Source of the DNA: Bacteroidales bacterium UBA4293
GTDB taxonomy: Bacteria; Bacteroidota; Bacteroidia; Bacteroidales; Bacteroidaceae
DNA length: 64,000 bases
Direction of reading: 5' to 3'
Assembly: GCA_002395835.1 (NCBI GenBank)
Contig: DGVD01000009.1
Span: forward strand, 62,654-126,653
Part shown: piece by piece, positions 41,055 through 48,566 of the stretch
How the letters are laid out: each line of letters begins with the position of its first letter
Numbering within the stretch: the stretch's first letter is position 1
Position numbers and translations under genes: made by a program
The notes under the pieces: model-generated
Databases searched by the model: none
What the model was told of the DNA's origin: nothing
What the model saw: only the letters and a program-made list of their open reading frames with translations

Positions 41055-41090
41055 GGGATACGCGCACATCCATGCGGTATCCCGTTTTTT
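41055..41090 (+). terminator. Terminator after the ArsR-type gene
   Basis: GGGATAC (41055-41061) pairs with GTATCCC (41077-41083), followed by G and T6. Confidence 0.8.
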
Positions 41091-41108
41091 CTTGCTAATA
41101 TAGATACA

Positions 41109-41978
41109 ATGAAACAGAGAATTACTGGACATACGGAACTGATAGGCTTACTGGCCGACCCGATAAGAAACAGCAAGAGCCCCATGATGCACAATACGGC
41201 ATTTGAGGCGCTGGGGCTGGATTATGTATATTTGGTTTTTGAGGTGGACAATTCCTCGCTGAAATCGGCAGTGGAGGGGCTCAAGGCCATGAAAGTGCGT
41301 GGATTCAACGTATCCATGCCGAATAAGGGAGCAATTCTTCAATATCTGGACAGATTATCTCCTGCAGCTAAACTGTGCTCTGCCGTGAATACGGTGGTGA
41401 ACGAGGATGGAAAGCTGATGGGATACAATACGGATGGTATAGGGTTCATGGAGGCTTGCAAGGATGAGCAGATGGATATTCTGGGAAAGAAAATCACGGT
41501 TCTGGGTGCTGGAGGTGCTGCTACTGCTGTGTGTATGCAGGCTGCCCTGGATGGGGTGAAGGAAATCTCCATCTTCAATGGAAACGATGCATTCTGGCAG
41601 AAAGCTCTGGACAATGTGCGGAAGATCAACGAGCATACTTCTTGCAAGGCTCAGTGTTTTCCTCTGGAGGATACGGAGGCCCTACGCAGGGAAATAGCCG
41701 ATTCTGCCATGCTAGTGAATGCTACGGGTTGTGGCTTCTGCCAACCGATAGGCCCTTGTCTCATCCCTGATGCCAGCTATCTGAGGAAAGAACTGATGGT
41801 GTTCGACGTGATTTATTCTCCGGAAGAGACACAACTGCTGGCATGGGCCAAGGAGGTGGGGTGCAAGTGTTCCAATGGACTGGATATGATGTTCTTCCAA
41901 GGGGCTGCTGCATTCAAACTGTGGACTGGTAAGGAGATGCCTCTGGATGTGGTTCGTGAAGTATTCAAAACATTATGA
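41109..41978 (+). CDS. Shikimate/quinate dehydrogenase (AroE/YdiB family)
   Basis: 289 aa. SKSPMMHNTAFEALGLDYVY is the shikimate-binding start, NVSMPNKG holds the catalytic Lys, GYNTDGIGF the partner Asp, and VLGAGGAATAV the dinucleotide loop. The end GLDMMFFQGAAAFKLWTGK matches the C-terminus of the family, closest in style to YdiB. It oxidises or reduces shikimate or quinate with NAD(P). Its stop overlaps the TRAP small-permease start by 4 bp, so it is part of a four-gene operon. This placement favours a catabolic quinate/shikimate role over the core aromatic pathway. Confidence 0.88.
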   Translation: MKQRITGHTELIGLLADPIRNSKSPMMHNTAFEALGLDYVYLVFEVDNSSLKSAVEGLKAMKVRGFNVSMPNKGAILQYLDRLSPAAKLCSAVNTVVNEDGKLMGYNTDGIGFMEACKDEQMDILGKKITVLGAGGAATAVCMQAALDGVKEISIFNGNDAFWQKALDNVRKINEHTSCKAQCFPLEDTEALRREIADSAMLVNATGCGFCQPIGPCLIPDASYLRKELMVFDVIYSPEETQLLAWAKEVGCKCSNGLDMMFFQGAAAFKLWTGKEMPLDVVREVFKTL

Positions 41979-42511
41979 AGATATTACGCTGGCTAGATGA
42001 ACATATAGAGGAAGTCCTGCTGACGCTTCTGCTCATCGGGATTTCCACGATAGTCATAGCCCAGGTGGCAGCCCGGTATGTCTTCAATAGTTCCCTGAGC
42101 TGGAGCGATGAACTGGCTCGGTATTTCTTAATCTGGTCTACTTTCCTCAGTGTAAGCTACTGCGTAAAGAAACGCATCTCTATCAAGATAGATCAGTTCC
42201 AGAACAGCCTGAGCAAACCCCTGATTCCCTGGGTGAAAATGCTTCGGCACACCATTGTCTTAGCGTTCTGCCTTATTATGCTTCCGTTTTCCTGGGAGTA
42301 CGTGATGCAATCCGTTCACAACGGTTCCACCAGTTCGGCCCTTCAGGTTCCAATGTATTATATACAGTCGGCTCCCCTGGTGGGCTTCGGCTTGCTTACA
42401 ATCCGAGTGATGCAAGCTTGGTACAGAGAATTCCGTCGCTCCTGGAGATACATGCTTTTAACCGTGCGTAGGCTGGCTTCACAACTGAAAGAAAAGGAGG
42501 GCGCCTCATGA
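41975..42511 (+). CDS. dctQ: TRAP transporter small permease (DctQ type)
   Basis: 178 aa with four hydrophobic segments and the family pattern near the N-terminus (LDEHIEEVLLTLLLIGISTI..QVAARYVFN) followed by SWSDELARYFLIWSTFLS, a well-known DctQ motif. It pairs with the large permease to form the membrane part of a sodium-dependent TRAP transporter. It overlaps its upstream and downstream genes by 4 bp each. Confidence 0.92.
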   Translation: MKILRWLDEHIEEVLLTLLLIGISTIVIAQVAARYVFNSSLSWSDELARYFLIWSTFLSVSYCVKKRISIKIDQFQNSLSKPLIPWVKMLRHTIVLAFCLIMLPFSWEYVMQSVHNGSTSSALQVPMYYIQSAPLVGFGLLTIRVMQAWYREFRRSWRYMLLTVRRLASQLKEKEGAS

Positions 42512-43794
42512 CACTGCTCATTTTGATTCTTTTCATCGTGATGCTTTGTCTGGCAGTGCCCATCGGTTTAGCTGTAGCTGGCACTTCCATACTACCATCT
42601 CTTATGTCGGATTCCTTCACGGTATCTGGAGTGTATATCCTTCGCTCCATGCTGGGAGGTGTGAATCAGACTACACTACTGGCTATTCCGCTCTTTGTGT
42701 TTTCTGGCATTATTATGGCACGAGGGAGTGTGTCCAAGAAGCTTTTCGATGTATTCGCTTATTTTATAGGGAACTATACGGCAGGTATTCCTTGTGCCTG
42801 TGTGGTAACTTGCTTGTTCTTTGGTGCTATTTCCGGTTCTGCTCCAGCTACGGTAGCTGCAGTGGGGAGCATGACGATTCCTGTGATGCTGGAAATGGGT
42901 TATCCTAAGAAATTTGCAGTAGCTCTAGTAGCAGTTTCTGGAGGATTAGGAGTGATTATTCCACCTTCCATTCCTTTCATCCTCTATGCGCAAACGTCTG
43001 GAGTTTCTGTTTCTGATATGTTTATAGCTGGTATAATGCCCGGTTTCTTCATCGCTTTTATTCTGATGGCTTATTCCTGGGTTTACTGCAGAGTGAATGG
43101 GGAGAACAAGAAGGCGATTCAAAAGGTGGTAGATGAACTGCATCAGAAAAGTTTTTGGAAGGTGATGGGAGATTCTATCTGGGCCCTGATTACCCCTGTG
43201 ATTATTCTAGGGTGTATTTATACGGGAGTAACTTCACCTACAGAAGCAGCAGCTATAGCTGTGTTCTACTCACTGCTCATTTCTTTATTCATTTATAAGA
43301 CCTTAAAGATAAACGAACTATGGGGCATTTTTGTGGAAGCTGTACGAACTTATGCTCCCATTATGTTTGTCTTGGCTGCATCGGTAGCCTTTTCCAGAAT
43401 CCTAACCCTGATGCAAGTACCTCAACTGCTTTCTACGTGGATTACGAACGATTTCTCCAGCCTGATTATCATCTTGCTGGTTATCAATATCATTCTGCTG
43501 TTTGTGGGGATGGTGCTGGATACTACACCTGCCATTATTCTGCTCACACCTATCTTGCTTCCTGCAGCAATGGTGTTCGGGGTTAATCCCATTCATTTCG
43601 GTATCATCATGGTGGTGAACTTAGCTATAGGGTTCGTCACGCCACCAATAGGGGTGAATCTGTTTGTGGCTTCCTCCATTTCGGGTATTCCTATGATGGA
43701 ACTGGCTCGGAAAGCTTATCCCATGATTATTCTATTCCTGATAGCTCTCTTGTTCATAACCTTTATACCTGCCCTAAGCCTATGTCTCGTATAA
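42508..43794 (+). CDS. dctM: TRAP transporter large permease (DctM type)
   Basis: 428 aa, about twelve TM segments. Landmarks are the N-terminal VPIGLAVAGTSILPSL, the GAISGSAPATVAAVGSMTIP block typical of DctM, IIPPSIPFILYA, and FVGMVLDTTPAIILLTPILLP in the second half. It forms the transport channel with DctQ. The next gene (binding protein) starts 13 bp before its stop. Confidence 0.94.
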   Translation: MTLLILILFIVMLCLAVPIGLAVAGTSILPSLMSDSFTVSGVYILRSMLGGVNQTTLLAIPLFVFSGIIMARGSVSKKLFDVFAYFIGNYTAGIPCACVVTCLFFGAISGSAPATVAAVGSMTIPVMLEMGYPKKFAVALVAVSGGLGVIIPPSIPFILYAQTSGVSVSDMFIAGIMPGFFIAFILMAYSWVYCRVNGENKKAIQKVVDELHQKSFWKVMGDSIWALITPVIILGCIYTGVTSPTEAAAIAVFYSLLISLFIYKTLKINELWGIFVEAVRTYAPIMFVLAASVAFSRILTLMQVPQLLSTWITNDFSSLIIILLVINIILLFVGMVLDTTPAIILLTPILLPAAMVFGVNPIHFGIIMVVNLAIGFVTPPIGVNLFVASSISGIPMMELARKAYPMIILFLIALLFITFIPALSLCLV

Positions 43795-44771
43795 CGTATC
43801 TTATCGTTTTGGTGTTCAGTTTCCTGATTTCATCGTGTGGAAGTAGGGGGCACAAGTATGCCTGGGTGCTGGCAACTGCTAGTCCGGAGAATACGGTTAC
43901 CGGAATCTTTGCCAACACATTTGCGGAAAAGGTGGATGAACTTTCAGAAGGGAAATTGAAGCTGCAGGTTTATCATAATGCCGTGCTGGGAGGGGATGTG
44001 GAGCTTATAGAATCCTGCCAGAGCGGGGACATTCCGTTTGTGGTGCAGAACACTGCACCGGAGGTGAGCTATATGCCCCGACTTTGTCTGTTTGATTTAC
44101 CGTGTGTATTTGAGGATATGGAGCAACTTCATGCCGTTCTGGATGATACGGTGTTCCAGCACAAAATTAATTCCATTTATCAGGATGCAGGATTTCATTT
44201 GCTAGGTTTAGCCGACCAACATTTCCGTGTGATGACTTGCAATGTGGATTTAAAATCCCTGGACGACTTCCGTGGCATTAAGATTCGTACAATGGAGAAT
44301 TCTTTTCATATCGATTTCTGGAATGCCCTGGGAGCAAATCCCACCCCCCTGGCATTCTCTGAACTGTATGTAGCCCTGGAGCAGCACACGGTAGATGCAC
44401 AGGAAAATCCCTACGAAGTAATCTGTTCCAATGCGTTCTATGAAGTACAGGATTATGTGATACAGACGAATCATCTTCCGCATTTACTGGCTCTGGTCAC
44501 CAATCATCACTTCTATGAAAAGCTTTCAGCAGAGGAGAGGGCAATTGTAGATAGAGCTGCCTCGGAAGCTTCAGCCGTCGCTCGTGCAAAAGCAGCTGAG
44601 CGAGTATCAGCCCGTATGAAAGAGATAGAAGACTACGGATGCAAACTGGTACCTGTATCAGAGGAACTACACGATGAGATGAAAGAGAGGGCTTCGGCTT
44701 TATATGAGAAAATTAGGAATGTGGTTTCAGACGATGAACTTTTCCAGGCATATGTGAAGGGTGGGCTATGA
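43782..44771 (+). CDS. dctP: TRAP transporter solute-binding lipoprotein (DctP type)
   Basis: 329 aa with lipoprotein signal MSRITYLIVLVFSFLISSC. Family features: LATASPENTVTGIFANTFAE (substrate-site strand), YHNAVLGGDVELIESCQSGD, DDFRGIKIRTMENSFHIDFW (the RTM/Arg carboxylate-binding position) and ALGANPTPLAFSELYVALEQ followed by VDAQENP. It captures a carboxylated solute and hands it to DctQM. The operon partner suggests quinate, shikimate or another cyclic carboxylate; the Arg of the RTM motif is consistent with an acid substrate. Confidence 0.9.
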   Translation: MSRITYLIVLVFSFLISSCGSRGHKYAWVLATASPENTVTGIFANTFAEKVDELSEGKLKLQVYHNAVLGGDVELIESCQSGDIPFVVQNTAPEVSYMPRLCLFDLPCVFEDMEQLHAVLDDTVFQHKINSIYQDAGFHLLGLADQHFRVMTCNVDLKSLDDFRGIKIRTMENSFHIDFWNALGANPTPLAFSELYVALEQHTVDAQENPYEVICSNAFYEVQDYVIQTNHLPHLLALVTNHHFYEKLSAEERAIVDRAASEASAVARAKAAERVSARMKEIEDYGCKLVPVSEELHDEMKERASALYEKIRNVVSDDELFQAYVKGGL

Positions 44772-44817
44772 TGAATTCAGCCATTTTTATAGTTTCAGTC
44801 GGTTTTAGACAGAAAAA

Positions 44818-44849
44818 ATTTGCTGGGTTAAGTCAATTTTGTAACTTTG
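44818..44849 (+). promoter_or_regulatory. Promoter of the PAP2 gene
   Basis: TTTG (44818-44821) and TAACTTTG (44842-44849), 20 bp apart. Confidence 0.7.
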
Positions 44850-44875
44850 TCGAAATTAGGTTTTAGAAATATCAG

Positions 44876-45466
44876 ATGTTTGATTTTTTTAAGCTCTTAG
44901 ATCAGGACTTGCTTCTGTATATCAACGGGAATCATATGGATTGGCTGGATTTTGTCATGTGGTGGCTTTCCAGCAAATTTTTATGGGTTCCTATGTACCT
45001 TTTTATGATATACTATTTGTATAAGCGTTATGGCAAATGGGCAGCGCTAGCCTTAGTAGCTCTCTTTTTCGTTAATTTCGGACTCTCTGATTACTTTTCT
45101 GGACATGTAATCCGGAATCTTATAGCCCGCCCACGACCTTCAAATCCTGAGAATATCCTTTCTCCTTTGATTCACTTGGTGAACAACTACCATGGTGGTG
45201 CGTATGGATTTCCTTCCAGTCATGCCTCAAATTCCATGTCCTTAGCCTTGCTCTATACGCTGATAGTCAGGAACAAATGGGCTGCCTATCTTTTATTTAG
45301 CTGGAGTTTCATTCATTCTTACACCCGCCTTTATTTAGGCGTGCATTATCCATCCGACATCATTACAGGATGGTGCTTGGGTGCATTGATAGCGTTATTT
45401 GTTTATTCTTTATACAGAGGCCTTACCAATCCTCATATTAAATGGAGTAGCTTAAGGTTGTTTTAA
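44876..45466 (+). CDS. PAP2-family membrane phosphatase
   Basis: 196 aa, about five TM segments. Active-site motifs: RNLIARPRP (motif C1-like, KxxxxxxRP), FPSSHASNSMSL (C2, PSGH type) and YTRLYLGVHYPSDIITG (C3, SRxxxxxHxxxD). Members dephosphorylate undecaprenyl diphosphate or remove lipid A phosphates; which one applies here is not determined. The last 29 bp overlap the 3' end of the convergent DUF3943 gene. Confidence 0.9.
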   Translation: MFDFFKLLDQDLLLYINGNHMDWLDFVMWWLSSKFLWVPMYLFMIYYLYKRYGKWAALALVALFFVNFGLSDYFSGHVIRNLIARPRPSNPENILSPLIHLVNNYHGGAYGFPSSHASNSMSLALLYTLIVRNKWAAYLLFSWSFIHSYTRLYLGVHYPSDIITGWCLGALIALFVYSLYRGLTNPHIKWSSLRLF

Positions 45467-46997
45467 GCTCATGGCTGCTGCCCTTCAGGTTGGGGTAATA
45501 ATCATATACACCATTTCGGAAATAATACATGTATTCCAGTTTGAACTTGATGTTCTTGCTAAGGTCGACATGTGCGTAGAAGGTGTTGGTCAGCGTAACA
45601 GAATATCCCTTATCACCCATCACAGAATTACTATGCGTCACTACATGTTTCGGGTCATATCCATTAAAGGTGAAGATCTGCATGAAGTAGAAATTGTTTC
45701 CCAAGGTTAGGTGGGAATTCATTCTAGCATGGATGTTCTCACGGATACTATAACCTGTACCAAAGTTGTACTTACGTTTAAATTCAGAAAACTGATCATG
45801 GATGCCAGAAAGTTTCTCACTGCAGTAATAGTCGGCTCCAGCAGAACCCATAGGAACAGCACTGACCAAGAGAAAATTACTGATAGGAGTCTTACCATTT
45901 TTCTCTGCATAGACACCTGCACCAAAACTAGCTGCTTCTGAAATGACAGGTAGAAAACCACCACGGAGATTCCCTTCCTTCCAGTAATCCTCCACATATT
46001 TATAGTTCTGGTAGAAGCCATAGTCGTAATCCCATCCATGTTTTCCACTTACCTGCTTGGAGAAGATTCGGCCTGTAATATCCAGCACACCAAAGGTAGG
46101 GTTCTGCGATGCCAAGTTCATGAGTGCATACACCCGGAAACGATCGAATGGATGTGTTTCACCACCATCGATGGCATTGAACTGATCTCCATAATCCAAG
46201 GTCATGTCCAGTGCTGGGATGTTTTGGTAATACTTCCGTCCGAACTCTGGGTGAGCTTTAAGTTCAGCAATATATCGATTTCCAATACCGATTTCAAAAT
46301 GATAAGGTTTAGGTTCTACACGCTTTCCTTTATGGTCTGGGGTGTATCGGAACATCTCTCCAGAGAAGAAACGCTTGAAACCACGCACAGGGTTTAACAG
46401 AGTTCCCGAAAGCTCATGGAAGACACGCTCCAATCCACGTTTACTATTGTCGAACACCAAATCGGAAGCACGGTGGGTTACCTCACCGATAGCTGAGCCT
46501 CCGATACCCGTAGCAAAAAGATCATTGATTGCAGGACGATTGTTCTCACAGAACATTTCCCAAGACCAACTACCGATAAGAGGGTATAGTAGGGAGATAC
46601 CATAACTCAAGCCATTGGCACGAGCCGCATTATAGAACAAGGAACCATGATACGGATGACTGAACATGTTCCCGGAGAAAGAGTCGTCATCCCATTCCCA
46701 TCCCAGACGGAAGTTTCGTTTAATATCATGCTTAGAAACCCGAGCCCATTCACGGCTTCCCACATAATAATCGAATCCCACCACTAAGGCATTAATGCTT
46801 ATATCTTCGGCTAGAGCAAGGTATGGTCTAGGTTTGATTTTTACTAACGTATCGGTTTTAGAAAGCATCTGCAGACGCATTCTATATCCAGTGATGGAAT
46901 CAGTGAATATACTATCAGGAAGCACCTGTGAAAAGGCGCATTGACAAGATATGAATAAAGATATAAATACAGATATTATTTTCAAGGCTAAAGTCAT
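45438..46997 (-). CDS. DUF3943 outer-membrane-type protein
   Basis: About 519 aa with a Sec signal (MTLALKIISVFISLFISCQC..FSQ). The region from about residue 70 (VVGFDYYVGSREWARVSK, then FSGNMFSHPYHGSLFYNAARANG) matches DUF3943, and the second half is strand-rich sequence ending in TTLSYSI, consistent with an outer-membrane beta-barrel. The family role is unknown. The ATG at 46997 gives a normal signal; an earlier start at 47015 is possible. It converges on the PAP2 gene with a 29-bp overlap. Confidence 0.85.
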   Translation of the reverse strand: MTLALKIISVFISLFISCQCAFSQVLPDSIFTDSITGYRMRLQMLSKTDTLVKIKPRPYLALAEDISINALVVGFDYYVGSREWARVSKHDIKRNFRLGWEWDDDSFSGNMFSHPYHGSLFYNAARANGLSYGISLLYPLIGSWSWEMFCENNRPAINDLFATGIGGSAIGEVTHRASDLVFDNSKRGLERVFHELSGTLLNPVRGFKRFFSGEMFRYTPDHKGKRVEPKPYHFEIGIGNRYIAELKAHPEFGRKYYQNIPALDMTLDYGDQFNAIDGGETHPFDRFRVYALMNLASQNPTFGVLDITGRIFSKQVSGKHGWDYDYGFYQNYKYVEDYWKEGNLRGGFLPVISEAASFGAGVYAEKNGKTPISNFLLVSAVPMGSAGADYYCSEKLSGIHDQFSEFKRKYNFGTGYSIRENIHARMNSHLTLGNNFYFMQIFTFNGYDPKHVVTHSNSVMGDKGYSVTLTNTFYAHVDLSKNIKFKLEYMYYFRNGVYDYYPNLKGSSHELKTTLSYSI

Positions 46998-47082
46998 TTT
47001 TAAATTCGGGTGCAAATTTCGCTATTTTTTTTGAAAGTAGAAATACTCATTTGTAATGATAGTTGTTCCATTTTTCTTTTTG

Positions 47083-47120
47083 CAAAAAAAATAAGGCTGA
47101 TTCCCGAGAACCAGCCTTAC
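47083..47120 (-). terminator. Terminator of the CobW-like gene
   Basis: AAGGCTG (47093-47099) pairs with CAGCCTT (47112-47118); on the minus strand a T8 run follows. Confidence 0.8.
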
Positions 47121-47136
47121 TTTTATGTATATGTGA

Positions 47137-48432
47137 TTATTTTTCAAGGCACTTGTCCAGTTCAGCACAGATGGCTTCCTTATCCATTTTCTGGCCAATG
47201 AATACCAGTTTCTGCATACGGTCACCATAAACTGGATCCCAATCTTTCTTTACCTGAGGTTCCTGAATGAAGAGTTGTTCCAATTCATTCTTAGGCATGG
47301 TAGCATACCATCGACCTGCATTTCTCAGTGTAAACTGACGACCAGCCTGCTCAAATACCTGACAGATGTCATAGTCGGTTTTGAAGTAGCACATACCCTT
47401 GGCACGAATCACGCTTTTAGGCCATCTCTTTGCCACGAATTCATCGAATAAGCTTAGGTTGAATGGCTCTCTACGGCAATATACAAATGTTCCGATTCCG
47501 TATTCTTCAGCTTCTCCTTCATCGTGATGGTGATGATGGTGATGGTGCTCATGATGGTGATGCTCATGTTCATGCTCTTCATCATCGTCATCATCATCAT
47601 CGTGATGGTGGTGATGCTCATGATGATCATCATCGTGGTCATGGTGATGATGTTCTTCGTGTTTGTCCTCGTCGTCGTCATCATCGTCATCTTCGTGATG
47701 ACCTTCAACTTCCTGAACCCAGGTGGCAGATAAAGCCACTTCATCGAAATCGAATCCATGGGTGTTGATCAGTTCATCAAGATCTACATCACAATAGTTG
47801 GTTTCTATGATTTTAGCTTTTGGCTGAATAGCCCTGATAATCTGTTTCAAGTAATCCAGTTCTTTCGGGTCTACATCGTTAGCCTTGTTGAGCAGAATCA
47901 TGTTACAGAACTCAATCTGCTGGATGACCAGGTTTTCAAGATCCTCTTCATCCAGATTTTTCTTCTTCAGATTATCTCCGTTTCCAAATTCATCTTTCAT
48001 TCGAAGAGCATCGACTACAGTAACGATGCTGTCCAGTTCTGGGATACCTTCCAAAAGAGACGCTGGCATGAGGTCGGGCATTCCACAAATGGTTTGTGCG
48101 ATAGGAGCAGGCTCACAGATACCAGAAGCCTCAATTACGATATAATCGAAACGGTGCATTCCCATGAGGTCGTTCAACTGCTGGACAAGATCCATCTTTA
48201 ATGTGCAGCAGATACAACCATTTTGTAGTGGAACCAGATTATCATCAGCTTGATTGACTATACCTTCTTTCTGAATCAATGAAGAGTCTATGTTTACTTC
48301 ACCAATATCATTGACAATAACTGCGAATTTAATACCTTTTTTGTTGGCCAGAATTCGGTTCAACAGGGTAGTTTTACCACTGCCAAGATAACCGGTAAGC
48401 AACAAAACTGGCACATGATCTAATACTTTCAT
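47137..48432 (-). CDS. CobW/Zng1-type metallochaperone GTPase with a His/Asp-rich insertion
   Basis: 431 aa. G1 is GYLGSGKTTLLN (from residue 14), the metal-coordinating CxCC is NGCICCTLK, and G4 is LLNKAND, followed by the C-terminal CobW_C domain (GTFVYCRREPFN to the end). These GTPases deliver metal ions, commonly zinc, to client proteins. Between the two domains (about residues 243-306) is a ~60-residue stretch made almost entirely of His, Asp and Glu, much longer than the short His loop of many relatives. It probably binds several metal ions. A -7 element on this strand is at 48467-48474 (TAATTTTG). Confidence 0.92.
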   Translation of the reverse strand: MKVLDHVPVLLLTGYLGSGKTTLLNRILANKKGIKFAVIVNDIGEVNIDSSLIQKEGIVNQADDNLVPLQNGCICCTLKMDLVQQLNDLMGMHRFDYIVIEASGICEPAPIAQTICGMPDLMPASLLEGIPELDSIVTVVDALRMKDEFGNGDNLKKKNLDEEDLENLVIQQIEFCNMILLNKANDVDPKELDYLKQIIRAIQPKAKIIETNYCDVDLDELINTHGFDFDEVALSATWVQEVEGHHEDDDDDDDEDKHEEHHHHDHDDDHHEHHHHHDDDDDDDEEHEHEHHHHEHHHHHHHHDEGEAEEYGIGTFVYCRREPFNLSLFDEFVAKRWPKSVIRAKGMCYFKTDYDICQVFEQAGRQFTLRNAGRWYATMPKNELEQLFIQEPQVKKDWDPVYGDRMQKLVFIGQKMDKEAICAELDKCLEK

Positions 48433-48505
48433 AATGTTATATATGTTATATTTTAATTTCGGATGCCAAAATTACATTTATTTTCCCTATCTTACAATTA
48501 TTGTG

Positions 48506-48543
48506 CCAAAAAAGAGGGTGAACCTCTAAAGATTCACCCTCTG
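48506..48543 (-). terminator. Terminator of the first GH3 gene
   Basis: AGAGGGTGAA (48513-48522) pairs with TTCACCCTCT (48533-48542); a T-run follows on the minus strand. Confidence 0.82.
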
Positions 48544-48566
48544 AAAGAATTAATAAAGTTCTGTTC

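Noticed and set aside
47463..47768. Repeated GAT/CAT tract suggestive of a tandem DNA repeat or separate His-rich small genes on the opposite strand
   Set aside because: It is the coding sequence of the His/Asp-rich insertion of the CobW GTPase; the opposite frames are mirror images without start context.
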